Shown here in pieces: positions 1 through 12,519 of a DNA stretch of 64,000 nt. The position numbers were made by a program, and so were the translations under genes. Under the pieces are notes generated by a model, which was not told where the DNA came from, ran no database searches, and saw only the letters and a list, made by a program, of their open reading frames with translations. The stretch lies in NCBI GenBank assembly GCA_033980235.1, contig CM067072.1, positions 29,960,759-30,024,758 on the forward strand, given 5' to 3'. This DNA comes from Diadema setosum (lineage: Eukaryota > Echinodermata > Echinoidea > Diadematoida > Diadematidae). How positions within the stretch are numbered: position 1 is the first letter of the stretch; each line of letters starts with the position of its first letter.

Positions 1-412
1 ATACTGGAGACCAAGACATTGTAACTTCATCTCTGTAGTTTATTGCAAGGTATGGAAACCGATCTCCTCGTTTGACGTGAAAACAAGCGCTCTTCTCAGG
101 CGATATCGAGATGAAATGAAGTGTCTTCCAATAATCATGTTTGTTTGAGTTTGCACCAGCTGTAATAGGTTAACCTGAACATTTATAGCAGATTTTCTCA
201 TGTGTGACAACAATACGCAGGAAGTGCTAGCAATTAATTTTGTATGATATTTATTCAGTCACGCTCAATCTGCGCACTATTGAACAGGGAGGCTGTATAC
301 TGGAGGTCGTCAGGTCTCTATATAAGAATTGCATGTATATTAATTCTTGATGAATAACTCTGACCTTGATTATGTTTTGCCGAGAAGCCTGGTTTCCATA
401 TCAAGCGAAAAA

Positions 413-560
413 AAAAAACACACACACACACACACCCACTCCCTCCCCCTCTCTCTTTTTTGTTTTTTTTCTCTCTCCCTCACACACACACACACATACA
501 AACACACACAAACACACACACACACACTCACACACACACACACACACACACACAATCAAT

Positions 561-606
<46 letters not shown>

Positions 607-612
607 GTCAAT
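413..612. repeat. Compound microsatellite (CA)n / pyrimidine run / (AATC)n
   Basis: CA dinucleotide runs (about 417-435 and 481-553) are separated by a T/C-rich stretch and followed by about 13 AATC-type tetranucleotide units to 607. Open frames through it are only simple sequence. The rest of 1-1700 is AT-rich with no recognisable gene. Confidence 0.95.
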
Positions 613-1719
613 CACGGCAGGGATGCGGTGCCATGGTAGAAGGACCTATTCTTCTCCAATATCGACATCATCATTTTCCCAATCCGCCTAAATGATTAAA
701 GTCAAATACCCGGAGACCGCAGACCTCCGTATTGAGCAGCTCATCTAAACCTATATTGTGATTTCCACCATATGAAAATTAACGGGGTTTCCCCCACTCA
801 GTAATCCATTAACGGTCATCATCCAGTAATCATAATCATATAATGTTATATAGTTCAAAAGAAAGACGGCGTTGATTATTATGTCATCTGGCTGTTTAAT
901 TGCGGAGTTACATGCACATGCCGAGTCTGTCACTATTTCCCAGTGATAAAGAATCCTTAAAACGAAATCCTGAATCCAGAAGGTGACCTGGATCATTTCT
1001 AAACTTCAATCATCTATTTCTTGTGTCATCATCAACTTTCTCTGACAATTTTAACCAAATCCGTTCACGGTTTTCTCAGTTATCTTGCAAAACAGACAAA
1101 CCAATCAAACCCGGCAAACATTACAGTAACTTCTATAAATTCCCCGGTTCGTATAATTTCCCCGGTTCGTATTGTTCCTCGAGTAAGTAAGAGAGGAAAC
1201 TAGAATTCGAATGGCAAAGTCGGATTTTAGACACTCAAAGAATTTTTGAAAAGAACTTATGAAAATGACATACATACTTCCGTCGAAGTTTTGACATGGA
1301 TATAACAGTTTTTACTATCCCAAACTGAGCGTTCTGAACATAATAAAAAGAGAGCTTGGCGGTGTTTCAACCGAACGGGGTTATTGTAAAATGTCGTCTG
1401 TTGTTGACGGATAAAATTATTTTTGTGTGTGTCATGTCTGTCTTTCCACCTGAGTAATTACCGTCTCCGCTTGAGCGATGTTGAATAACTGACAGTCATA
1501 TTGCCACAGGGAATGCAGAAAATACAATGCTAGTACACCGCCCCCGCCCCCCACGATCGCTATATTGTTTACATATACGTTAACCATAACACGGCACATG
1601 AATTAGGAGCTAGAAGATATACTGTATGATAATTACATATGCGGGTATAATAGACTGAAGTCATACAATGTTCATGCTGCGTATTCGATGAAATAGTATT
1701 GTTGCGGCAGATATGTGTA

Positions 1720-2020
1720 AATGCTAATAATGATAATGATAATGAAAATAATAATAAGGTCTTAGTTATTCAGGGTAGCCCTCTTCAGTGTTGCCACTGC
1801 TCAACCAGAGGCCCTGCCATTATTATTCAATGTAACTATCCTTGCGTTTCCAAGTACCCATTTATACACCTGGGTCGAGAGGGACATAGTAGGTAAAACA
1901 TCTCGTCCAAAGACTAAGTAGGGCCTACATGACAGTACTGGTCGGGAATCGAACTCGGGTCCTCCGATTGGGACTCGGGAATCTTATCCACCATGCCACA
2001 GCGCCCCCCCCCCCCCCCCA
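1720..2020 (-). mobile_element. tRNA-derived SINE, copy 1
   Basis: Read on the minus strand, a poly-G run leads into a tRNA-like head with an A-box-like TGGCATGGTGG and a B-box-like GAGTTCGATTCC. A body follows containing a segment equivalent to 'gtgtataaatgggta', and the copy ends in an AAT/AATG simple tail. The same body and head occur on the plus strand at 9366-9600. The style resembles tRNA-derived sea urchin SINEs such as SURF1; that family name is from memory and unconfirmed. Confidence 0.75.
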
Positions 2021-2476
2021 ATTTCACTGAGCCTTAGAATCGCAGCAGCTGATCAAGAACCGAATGGGGACGATGAAGCGCTGTGACACCCCTGGCACAG
2101 AACAAAAATGAATGAGCTAATGCTATCTGAAAATTGAGTCCTGTGAAATGTAAAATCATACATCATAGAAGGCTTCGGCATTGTCGGGGTCCTGTCTCTT
2201 GTTTTTTCCTGACTGGCAGAGGCTAGAACGTCTACCTGGCAAGCAGAAAAAGATGCTGAGTTATCTGAATAAGTATAAAAGAAGATAACTTGTGAAATAT
2301 GACGGAGAACCAAATGCTGTCACTTTGACAATGACTGCTATCTCATCAGCATAAGTTGCTTGAAGTCTTGTGAGTATAAGAGTTCTTCCCATCATCGTAC
2401 CACCGAAGGAACTTAACTAGAGCAAAACGATCACAATGAAAAAAATATAAAGGCAGTTCTAAGCTTTATTTTTCTC

Positions 2477-2521
2477 TTTCATCACTTTCAGTTTCAGTTG
2501 GTTTTATTTCTCCACTTGTAC
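2477..2521 (-). mobile_element. Retroelement 3' end (LINE-like), fragment
   Basis: The minus strand reads GTACAAGTGGAGAAATAAAA followed by a TGAAACTGAAAGTGA tail. The same end is present on the plus strand at 22036-22077. An AATAAA followed by a short TGAAAC-type repeat is typical of CR1/L2-like LINE 3' ends. No reverse transcriptase frame is visible nearby. Confidence 0.45.
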
Positions 2522-4109
2522 TAGTGAAGTCATTATGAAAAAGCAATAATGTCAACATCAAAATACACAAGAATTCTAAAGAGTATTTAAAGAAATAAAT
2601 GTGATAATGTGTTTACGCGAACAAACACTTTATCGTGTCTTAATCGGCCATGAAAAAAAAAGAAAACCTATAGGCCTATTTGTGATTTCAAGCGTCCAAC
2701 ATGTATGCACAGAGCAATGGCATGAATGGCATTGATCACAATCGTATATGTTTTTTGCATATTATTGAATTTGTCGCTGTAACAGGCGAGTGTTTGATTA
2801 ACATAATACATATAACATGTGGATGATGTAGTGATGATACAGCCAAGGATATAAATATTGACATTATAAGTTGGATAATAATTGTATAGAAAATGATATA
2901 TGTTACGTGTTTTGTTTTAGTTGTAAATGTCGGGTCAATTACATTGTCATGGTGTGTGACAGCCACAGTGATATTGAATGTTATAATTATGATTCAGTTC
3001 CAGATGGCCTTTGTGATTAATGTCTTTGCGAGTGTATTGCAATGAACAATGTATTTTATGTATATTCATGTTGTAATACTCAATGTACGAAGAATTTCCA
3101 TTACCAACAATACAGTTATCAATCGATTAATCAATCAATATGCAAATCAGCTTAAACAAAGAGGTCAAGGCCTCCTGTGAGTTCCCCTTAGAAATATCTA
3201 TTATATACACTGGAATCTTCAGAAATTTTCTGCTTGTTTAATTGTTTTTTATCTTTGCATCACGTTACAAAATTGCACTAACTCCGTCAAAGGGCCACTC
3301 AAGGGGTGAACGGATTGTGGTTACCGTAAGGTATAAAAACAAACACGATTTTTCTCTTTCATGTTAGTTTCAAACCCACTGGAGACTATTCTGTGAGGCG
3401 ACGATTATCGTCTTCTCATCAAATTTGCAGTTCATGCTAATGTGGCCAATATCACTGCTTAGCGGTGTCGGTCACATTAGCATGAAGTACAAAGTGTGAC
3501 ATAAAGATGATGTCAGACACTGTATTTTAAATATCGACAACTTCGTACCTGATGTGCACTTTTGATAGAACCTACGTATTTCTCTCTGTCTTATCATCCT
3601 CTCCATAATCTGTTCCGTCACTTGAACATAACAGTTTGTTTTTTTCTCTCCCTCTGTGAATAATGTCACCATTCTCGTTATTTTCAATAGACCTTTACTG
3701 ACGCTGTTTGACTGGTAAAGAATCATAAAGTTACCGTTAAAAAAAGAAGAAGATATATCATCAGAAATAGCTTACATACACTAAGTTGGTTATTGTAATG
3801 GTCTCGACCAAATTACAAAGTTAGGGAGCACATTGTTAAGTTGATCCCGTCTAGAAGAATGCTCTTCAAAATACATATACTGTATAATACATCCAATTAA
3901 AGTGACAGCGTTTGCACATTCCAATCGTTGACGCATAATTATGATGTCGCATTTATTTACCCCCAGAAGAAAAATTGTATCAAGTTTAAAGAGATCATTG
4001 TCCTGATCGTAACAAAATTATTTTTTCCACTTACTCTCCGCCTGCGGGACAAATTGATTGTTCCTCCATTGACGAATGTTTGAATAAATCCGAAAGACAA
4101 AGTCTTCGA

Positions 4110-4439
4110 TTACAAGCTACAACGCTCTGCTGATTGGCTATAACGGCACCGATCCATTGCTATGGCAACAAGCATAAGAGCACGACCAAGCACGTTGATT
4201 AGTATTTTGAGCGAGTTCCTACACTGCGGGTCGTCGACCGATAACGCCGCGTCTGAAATACTCTTCATAACATCGAGGTACGCCAAAACAATGACCACGA
4301 ACCACGAAATGGAATGGATGTAAACATGCGGATACTCGAGTCTGGTATTACCATGAGAGCAAAGGAAGTCAAACGCTAAACTTGTTGAAAATGAAACCAT
4401 CGAACCGTCTAGGAGGATGAGACTTTGGCGTGCTAACAT
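4110..4439 (-). CDS. Hypothetical ORF, 109 codons, possible coding exon
   Basis: I do not recognise this protein. It is one of few intergenic frames here that is neither simple repeat nor biased in composition. It starts with ATG at 4439 and ends at a TAA at 4110. Two hydrophobic stretches, at roughly residues 40-60 and 80-97, could be membrane segments, and the codons include more CpG than the surrounding DNA. Against it: no splice partners are evident, no domain is recognisable, and it could be a chance frame. The downstream (low-coordinate) end overlaps a CCAAT/ATTGG box at 4133 and an X-box-like ATTGCTATGGCAAC at 4156, so the segment may instead be promoter-like. Confidence 0.2.
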   Translation of the reverse strand: MLARQSLILLDGSMVSFSTSLAFDFLCSHGNTRLEYPHVYIHSISWFVVIVLAYLDVMKSISDAALSVDDPQCRNSLKILINVLGRALMLVAIAMDRCRYSQSAERCSL

Positions 4440-4595
4440 GGTAAGGTCTATTTTAAACGCCCACTCCCCGGGGAATCCCCAATATTAATTGTGATAATGA
4501 TACAAACGCGGAAGACCATAACAAGCCAAAATGGGCAAGGATTCCGAATCGAACACCGTTATTGTATGTATTATATGCAAATGCACGCAAACACA

Positions 4596-4596
<1 letters not shown>

Positions 4597-4630
<34 letters not shown>

Positions 4631-4640
4631 TCACACACAG
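4597..4640. repeat. (CA)n microsatellite
   Basis: CA dinucleotide run from about 4600 to 4630 with interrupted ends. A related TG-rich run lies at about 4797-4850. Confidence 0.9.
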
Positions 4641-5029
4641 ACTTTCCCTCAGTAAAGTTGTATTACAAAATATCATTGTACGTGACTGAGTATAGAAAGT
4701 AACTTTTGTTTCAACATTATTATGATGTCATTCGGGTTTCCAAGAATATGTTCGTGACAACCTTTGTAATGACCTCTTTCGTTTTTGAATGTTTGCTGTG
4801 TGTGTGTGCGTGTATGTGTGTGTGTTTGTCTGTCCGTGTCTGTTGTATACACATACACGTATATACAATACATCATGAAACATAACAGTACATATTGTAT
4901 ATGACATGCATGCAATTGTTATAATCATATAGGTATATATGTGTGTTAATGTATCCCTTACACAGGGTTATACCCTGTGTAGCACTTGCACATTGTTTAT
5001 TAATGGAAGAACAGTATATACTATAATGA

Positions 5030-5205
5030 GACTCAGGAGTTAATGGCACAGCAAGAATTTTCTGGGTTTGATTCCGACGGCCCGTACCGTACTTCTTTGC
5101 GCTAAATCATTTGGACCAATATGTATAAATGGTGACGTGGGTGATGTAGTAATACTGACCAGGAAGAATGCAGAAATTGTTGCGCTGAAGAGGCTATCCT
5201 GGATG
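5030..5205 (+). mobile_element. tRNA-derived SINE, diverged copy
   Basis: A B-box-like GGGTTTGATTCC near 5067, the body phrase 'atgtataaatgg', and a 'gaagaggctatcctgg' end in the same order as the SINE at 9366-9600. The A-box region is decayed. Confidence 0.5.
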
Positions 5206-6040
5206 AACCCTCGAATAATTGCTATTTTTATCAAGTAGGTAGGTTGGTCCTCTCCTGACTGAGTATATAGCTTTACGAATAATTACAGACTCTTTCCTAT
5301 TGTCAAGTAAACGCTGTCGCTGCGAATGGGGGGGACAGCCGCTGCGTCAGTTCGTTGTTCCATTCTGCGCATGAGCAGGAAAAGGGTCATTTGTACCAAC
5401 AGGGTATGTTGTTTTTTTAGATTCACTGAGATAAGCATCTGTGATGTAATGTTTATTCCAGTTATCCCTATAAATAGTGATTTCCAGCACATCTACCTGA
5501 TAAAAGATCCATGACAGCAAAAAAGTGGCTTTTGGCAATATCATACAGAAAGATCGCTAATACATTCACTGCAAAATATAAAATAGATGCTTTCCAAAGT
5601 GTTAATTGATGGACCATTCTAATCACAATGATCTACACGCAAGTTCATTCTTTAATTGTTTGAAAATGACTGATGGTTTGCATGAGTTGTTGTGTCGAGT
5701 TATGCTTTTAAATGCATTTTGTCGCTATGGAAACGAGTAAATTTAACTGAGAAATAAAGAAAAGTCATTTGTACCTATGCGCACTTGAGGTAACTCCGAA
5801 TTGGCTGATTGTGATGAACAATTTTTCGAGGAAATGAAAACACGAAGATGATTAGGACATACACAGACATCATGCCTGCACTGCAGACAGAATGTAACAA
5901 CAAGGACGTGGGAAGCCAGCTCCGTGGTTATATATTAAGCTCTTCGCTGTACTGAAATGCACAAACACAGAGTGACCTGGAACACGGAATTGATGTGAGA
6001 AGTTCTTATAAACAGTTCCGCAACTGATGCAGAAACATAT

Positions 6041-6135
6041 CTAATACACGATTCTTTTCTTCTTCTTTTTTTTTTTTAGTGGGGGGGGGGGGAGCAGTTG
6101 GTAAAGTCTTGGAAGAGAGGGGGGGGGGGGATAGA
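6041..6135. repeat. Homopolymer-rich tract
   Basis: Runs of T and of G (two runs of about 10) in a short interval. It produces a spurious Pro/Lys-rich reading frame on the minus strand. Confidence 0.8.
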
Positions 6136-6361
6136 GGATGTTTAGAACATTGTATATACGCATACTACGAACATGAATCCGCACAGTCATTCTTTCGTTA
6201 CAGCTCGTACATCCTGTAAGACAACAAAACAAGAAAATAATGTGAATTGGTGTAAATTGTATAAACAGCATGATCACACACGCACGAAACAAAGAATCGC
6301 GGGTGCCTCTTATCTTGTGCATAGTGCCAGGCAAGTTCTCTGAAATATCATCAGTATACAA

Positions 6362-6460
6362 GGGGGCATTTCATGAAGGGTTTTGTCGGATATTTTTTTT
6401 CTGACAAACCTGCTCTCAGCCAATCAGATGTAAGGACTTCAGTAGCTTATAACAGTTTGT
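6362..6460. mobile_element. GGGGGCATTTC-terminus MITE, left part only
   Basis: The interval begins with AGGGGGCATTTCATGAAG and contains 'ctctcagccaatcagatg' and 'cttataacagtttgtcc', in the same order as the complete hairpin at 29784-29923. Its right end is replaced by an AT microsatellite at 6463-6513. Confidence 0.65.
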
Positions 6461-6461
6461 C

Positions 6462-6462
<1 letters not shown>

Positions 6463-6513
<51 letters not shown>
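6463..6513. repeat. (AT)n microsatellite
   Basis: About 24 AT dinucleotides. A second, shorter AT run is at 6858-6885, so two AT runs bracket the inverted repeat at 6540-6823. Confidence 0.95.
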
Positions 6514-6519
<6 letters not shown>

Positions 6520-6539
6520 AATTATATATGTATGTATAA

Positions 6540-6823
6540 TGAAGAAATAAACTGGTAATGCATTTTTGCCAAAAAGAATGAGTTTATTCGACTCAAATTT
6601 TCAGCGGCCTCCGCCCTCTTCAGGAGTCTTGACAATGACGGTATCTAAACAAAGCAAATACTTGTCCTTAGTCTCATTATAGCAGCTAGAAGGTATAGTT
6701 TTGCTTTGTCTTGATACCGTCATTGTCAAGACTCCTGGAGAAGGCGGAGGCCGCTGAAAATTTTAGTAGGATAAACTCATTCTTTATTGGCAAAAATGCA
6801 TTACCAGTTTATTTCTTTATTTC
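6540..6823. repeat. Large inverted repeat (foldback)
   Basis: Arms of about 120 bp: 6540-6660 is the near-perfect reverse complement of 6700-6823, sharing 'gtcttgacaatgacggtatc' and 'aatgcattaccagtttattt' in inverted orientation. The loop is about 40 bp. No coding content. Confidence 0.85.
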
Positions 6824-6857
6824 TTTGTAAAGCCAATACGTGAATTCTCAACCTGTT

Positions 6858-6888
<31 letters not shown>

Positions 6889-8571
6889 AACAGCTTCATG
6901 GAATGGCCCCAGCTCTCGTCACAGGGAAATATGAATGGTTTCCTGTATATCCTGTAATAGATATCTTGCCTTTTCAAAAACACAAGATGATGTGTTATCC
7001 ATAATCATACCGGCATATGTACGTACAACCACGCACACAGAGCTCCGCATGGATTATATCCATGCATTGTGTGTAAGCACAGTCAGATTTGCATTTCATA
7101 AGCGACTGTTCAAGAGAAATAGAAAAATAATTTAATGCGGCCATTATAGACTAAAGGCTATACCACAGACAGGCTAATATTGCCTAACAAGGCAATAACA
7201 TAATGGCGGCATTAAGTATCGGAGTTACATTGTTACATGCATTCGTATTTCTTGCGAGATTTTGTAAAGATGTCAGCTTTAATTTAGCATCGAGGATGGC
7301 AGCCTGTTTTTGTCTGCAATCAGCGGGCGGGTATGCGCTTCAACGTGCATTTCATTCATTCATTCGTTGATGTTTTTTTCCCATTTCTATAAGAAACATA
7401 CAATAATTTATACAGAAGTTGAAAGCAATGCACTCATTTTCGTAATATTTAACTCATTTCAATGTGTAGATTGTCAGCCCCCACCCCCCCCCCCAAAAAA
7501 AAAAAGAAATCCACCACCACCCTACCAACAAAACAAAACAAAAAGGGGCAGAGTACGAGCAGCTAGAAGGTATAGAAATCAAGATAACGATTTCTCTTAA
7601 TCTGTATTGCAGGCCTTTACATAGTATATAAGTCAATCAAAACCAAAATATTTTACTTCGTGTATAAGGGAGACAGCTCCCCGCAATTTTTACCTCTTTG
7701 ATAAAAAAAAAACCCGCAAATTTGAACCATATAGTTTTTGCGTGTTCTTTCCTCTCTTAACTCCATTCCCCCCCCCCCCCCTCCTTTAACATTGGTTGAT
7801 ATTGAGGTTTGCAATCAGATAATAGCCATTATAAATTCACATTTAACTTTTCTTAATAATTTATATGCTTAAGGATACTTTTTGAGCGACAGTTTTTCAC
7901 GTTCTGTGTCGCGAGCGTTCCAACAATGACAACAATGATTTAAATGTAAACAACAAGAATGGTGTACGAACACTGATGGCAGATCATTTCATTAACATTA
8001 CTATCATACACGCGATATACGATATATATACACGGGAGAACACAAAGGGGATATATTTCTTGTAGATTACATGGTAGTGATCTATTTTCCATCACCTACT
8101 TCTACTTCCCTTCGCTTTTCCTTTCTTACTGTCTAGCTCATTAGTCATCTTTGACTCACACTTACGCAGATGGCAGCCAAACTTACTAAGTATTTTATCT
8201 AAAATGAACAACCAGAAGATTCCCTCTCCCTCACACATTTCGTCTCCATTTTGTAATCAATGTCTCATTTAGCCCCTTAAAGGAGAGCTCCGGGTGATTT
8301 TAGACTTTTGCATTTGAACATTTATGAATTGGTTATACTGGGTACAGAGTTACAGAATTTGTAGTGATTGGGATAAGGAATAAGATACTATCAAAATTCA
8401 TAACAAATCACAGTGAACAAGGATGGTGATATAGCAACTTCACAATAGTAATACAGGATTGGGCGCTCATGAGAGCAGAACAAAAGAAGAAAACATGACT
8501 TTTTGTATGGAATCTACCAATGTAGGTGAAGCTGACAAGCAAGAGGTATTGTAATGGAATTGCACTGCTAC

Positions 8572-9218
8572 ATTATACAAATAGTGAATGGTCACGAGTG
8601 CAATGGTCACGAGTGCAATGGTACGAGATTTCGCACGAGGTGAAAGATAGAGGCGCTCTATTCAACGAGGCGAAGCCGAGTTGAATAGTGCGCCTCATCT
8701 TTCACCGAGTGCGAAATCTCGTTCCATTGCACGAGTAAAGACCATACACTATTTGTTTTATACAACGTCCAAGTAGATCTTTGTTATTTGGTTGGAGGAT
8801 TGTTGGGTAGGTCTAATTAGGCCTAGAAGTCTATATATGTATGAAAAATATAGCCATACTTACATGTGGATCCACTGCGATTCTCTTTCTGGCTTGTGCA
8901 ATCAGTGTAGATATCGATACAGGTTGCAGCTAGCGCTCATACACGTACACTAGCACTACGTAGGCCTACATACACGCATGCATATACCGCGCACACGTAC
9001 ACTGCGCTAGCTGCATGCGATCCTCAATATGCAACTCACAGTACATGCAGTACCGTACAATTTCTCGAACCGTGGAATAAAACGAAAAAATCGAACCAAG
9101 TTGCACGCTAAAATAGAACCAAAATTGCACGGCGCGTTGAATGGAGTACTTATTGAATATCACGTCGCCAACAATCCTCCAATCAAATTACAAGGATCTA
9201 CTTGGACGTTGTATAATA
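8572..9218. mobile_element. Hairpin-terminus nonautonomous DNA transposon, copy 1
   Basis: The left part (8572-8770) is a long hairpin centred on CGAGGCGAAGCCGAG with stems carrying 'aggtgaaagat' and 'atctttcaccg'. The right terminus (9165-9218) is the inverse of 8755-8810: 'acaacgtccaagtagatc' on one side and 'gatctacttggacgttgt' on the other. The same architecture recurs at 43893-44497 and 60868-63608. No transposase frame is visible. Confidence 0.75.
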
Positions 9219-9365
9219 CCAGAATATGTGAGTCTCCTATGCACTGTCCTATGCCATCATCCTCGTTTCGTGTAAATAAATTGTTTTGGGGTTTATATTG
9301 GCTGTATACTCTGCTCAAGGACCACAATAAATTCAACCTATCGAGATCGTTTGTGTGTGTGTGTT

Positions 9366-9599
9366 GGGGGGGGGGGGGGGAGACTGTGGAATAGTGGACA
9401 AGACCCCTGACTTCCAGTTGGAGGACCAGAGTTCGAATCCAGTCCAGTACTTATAATTCTTGAATAAGATGTTTTTACCCACTTGACCCTCTCGGCCCAT
9501 GTGTATAAATGGGTATACTGTCATGTCAATGCTAGGGTAATAATACTGGCCGGACCCTTTAGATCAGTGGCAACACTAAAGAGGACACTCTGAATTAAA

Positions 9600-9636
<37 letters not shown>

Positions 9637-9775
9637 AATGTATCATTATTCAATTATCATTATTTCATTATTATTATCATAATTACTGTATCATTATCAT
9701 CATCATTATTTCATTATTATCATCATAATTACTGTATCATTATCATCATCATTATTATCATTATCATCATTGACA
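9366..9775 (+). mobile_element. tRNA-derived SINE with simple-repeat tail
   Basis: A G run precedes a tRNA-like head (A-box-like 'tggaatagtgga', B-box-like GAGTTCGAATCC at about 9430). The body contains 'ctcggcccatgtgtataaat' and ends at about 9598. The tail is (AAC)n from 9602, grading into ATC/ATT repeats to about 9775. This is the best-preserved copy in the window. Confidence 0.8.
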
Positions 9776-10019
9776 ATATGAACACAATTCTTAGAAACTG
9801 GGTTCAGAGTCGGAAAATTTTCGTTTCATTTCGTTTCATTTTCATTTTATTCATTTCCATATCCAAATGATACAAAATTATTGGAAACTAACATTGACGA
9901 CAAATTAATATTGTACAAGAGGATGAAATGGCATGAAGCAAAATAATACAACTACAAACAATAGTATGATAATAGTATAATATAGGTTTCCCGGTCAATT
10001 TTGTCAAAAGAAAAATCAA

Positions 10020-10990
10020 TTATTTTCATTTCATGTGCACTCAAATTCGTATGTTTGAAGCTGTGCAGTGACTTTATACGGTCAAACGCTTTCACGTTTA
10101 CTGCTTTCACATTCGTTTTTAAGCACCCACATTAGCGGTCGCGAGTTCAAATTCGGATGTGAGCATTCAATTTCGTGTTTGGGCATGGATTTCCAAGTTT
10201 GTGCATTCAAATCAGTAACGATGGGCTCGATAAGTACTTAAAAGCACTTTCAATTTTGTTTTTGAGCAAGCGATTGTCACATATTGAGCATTCAATTTTG
10301 TAATGCGCGTATGCTCATAGATAGGCAAGATTGATTACGTACAGCTAGTCATTGAATGTGACTAACTTTTTATCTTACATTAATTATTTTCATCATCACA
10401 ATCAGCATTTTTTTATGAAACACCCAGATTGTTTTCTTTTCCTCAACATGTTATGTAAACTTCATTATAATCTCCTCATTTCGTGATGTTATCTCATGGC
10501 CGTCTTTATCTTTGATTTACGCAATTATTTATATTAATATCATCATAGAACAAGTGTTTACAATCTTCATTTGACATCATATTCTGTATTAATTATGATC
10601 ACCACACAGCTTTCTGATCTTCATCTTAAATATTTATTTGCATCATCATGTGTGACCCACATTTAGTCGTTTTTAAGATTTAATTTAAAACGCAGTACAA
10701 GCTATGTGCTTTTTAATGGATATTGTACAGGTTTGACTTGAATGCTCCTTTTGTGAACTTGTTTGCCCATATCCGAATACGAATGCTCAGAAAGAGCTGG
10801 TGACAAGGTGGAGGCAAATTTTAATAACCACTGCCGAAACTGTATGCGCATTCAATGAATCGGAATGCTCAAATGCGAAATCGGTTGCCAACAGTAGCCA
10901 TGCACTTTGACCGAAGAAAAACGAGTTTTGAACGACTGCATTTTGCTGGTTGAGCAAATTTTACGAAAATGAATGCGTCTAATATGAAAT
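10020..10990. repeat. Degenerate minisatellite in inverted arrangement
   Basis: The left half (10020-10315) repeats variants of GAGCATTCAAATTCG. The right half (10730-10990) carries the complementary form, such as 'cgaatgctcaaatgcg'. The middle is ordinary AT-rich DNA. The two halves could pair as a large imperfect foldback. Unit boundaries are too decayed to count copies. Confidence 0.5.
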
Positions 10991-11208
10991 TAAATGACAA
11001 ATCAATGGAATTGGGAAAACCTATACATATACACGCCTGTACATACGTGCACATTATGGACGCACATAATATGCAAATATTTTGATCTTCATGAATTCAC
11101 TACATGAGTTGAAATAGCACTAGATAGTAAGGAATATGGAGGGAACTTACAAGGAAAAAAAAAAAAGGAGAGCTTTTACATTAGCTTACATTTATCGAGT
11201 TCCTTAAG

Positions 11209-11390
11209 TTAAAGGGACTGTAACAGTACAGGGGCCGCGGAAGCGGGGGGGCTGGGGGGGCTGCAGCCCCCCCCCCCCCCCCACACTTTTGGTTCGTAAA
11301 AAAAAAAAAATCGAAAAAAATCGAAAAAAATCACAACCTTCATGAATTTCAATTCCCAAAGATTCAGCCCTTAGATTCTTCCCGTCTAAG

Positions 11391-11424
<34 letters not shown>

Positions 11425-11875
11425 CTTGACCTTGCCACCCCCCCCCCCCCCAGTCCCGCAGCCCCCCCACACTGAAAAACGTTCCGCGGCCCCTGCAGTA
11501 CTGGTTGAGGTGAGGATTCAGCTTGTAATGTTTTGCGAGATATTTAGAAACCACTCTATGAAATGTTAAAGAACATACAATTCAAAGGGGAATCAAAAAT
11601 TCATTCGATGAAAATCGGTTTTGAAATGACTGAGATATCTAAAAACAAGGTGAAACAAAGAGATCCTAATAAAAGTCGTGTCCTGTCAATTTTATTAGGA
11701 TCGCTTTTTTGGATACCTCAGCCATTTCAAGGACAATTTCATAAAATAAACGTTGAATCCTTCTTGAAATTACATGCTCTGTCATATTTCATAGGAGGTT
11801 TCTCATTATCTCACTAAAAAATGTTATAAGCCTGAATCCTCACCTCAACCAGTACTGTATAAACAGTCCCTTTAA
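11209..11875. mobile_element. TTAA-flanked foldback element, copy A, with nested insertion
   Basis: Begins TTAAAGGGACTGTAACAGTA and ends in the inverse ('tactgtataaacagtccc' then TTTAA). The interior matches the family at 25270, 45365, 48877 and 51666 ('tttgcgagata', 'atgaaaatcggttttgaaatg', 'catttcataggaggtttctc'). It is interrupted at 11229-11495 by a second element. Confidence 0.85.
11229..11495. mobile_element. hAT-like nonautonomous element nested in copy A
   Basis: Terminal inverted repeats CAGGGGCCGCGGAA and TTCCGCGGCCCCTG, flanked by the 5-bp direct repeat CAGTA (11224-11228 and 11496-11500). The interior is long G and C homopolymers plus A-rich spacer. CAGGGG...CCCCTG ends with a 5-bp target duplication fit hAT-type elements. 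Confidence 0.7.
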
Positions 11876-12519
11876 AGAAAAAAAAAATCTTTGTATACGA
11901 GTGTATTTATCATAAATGTATACAAATGGCTTTCAGAGGAAGGGGAAGAGGAAGAGGCCCAAGTAAAGCAATGGGACAAGATCGCACACACGATCATACA
12001 CACACAGATACAAATACAGAAACATCCATGCAAACCCAAGCAAAATTACAAAGCAACACCGGACAAAAGGGTCATGTGACGCGGTACATGTGCGTACGTC
12101 TGATAAACATGTACAAGTAGGCCTAACTGAAGGGGTATCACATGCTTCAAACAAACCAAGTTTATACGTTTCACTTCACACTCAATCAAATAATTGACTG
12201 TGTTACGGAATTTGATAAATGACTCTGGACCCCATGATTAACCATCAACGTCATGAGACCCATCTTTGATTTTATTCCCACGGCGATATTAAGAGGAACT
12301 TGCTCAACCAGTGGCTATTATATAGCAAATCCGTGCATAATACAAATCCCAGGGTACAAGATTGCAACAAAAAAAAAAAGAACATATCGAGAGAAAAAAA
12401 AAATGCATACACAACATAATCATAGTGAATACAAACAAACAAAAGACTGACACAAAACAACAATGATGCACACATAACATAAAGCTCGTGATTATATGAT
12501 AAATGTTAAACCGCAGCAA

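Noticed and set aside
347..695. His/Thr-rich and Cys/Val-rich frames
   Set aside because: Translations of CA and AATC microsatellites.
9400..9450. tRNA gene
   Set aside because: A- and B-box-like motifs are present, but the sequence is the head of a dispersed SINE with a long body and simple tail, and no full cloverleaf could be verified.
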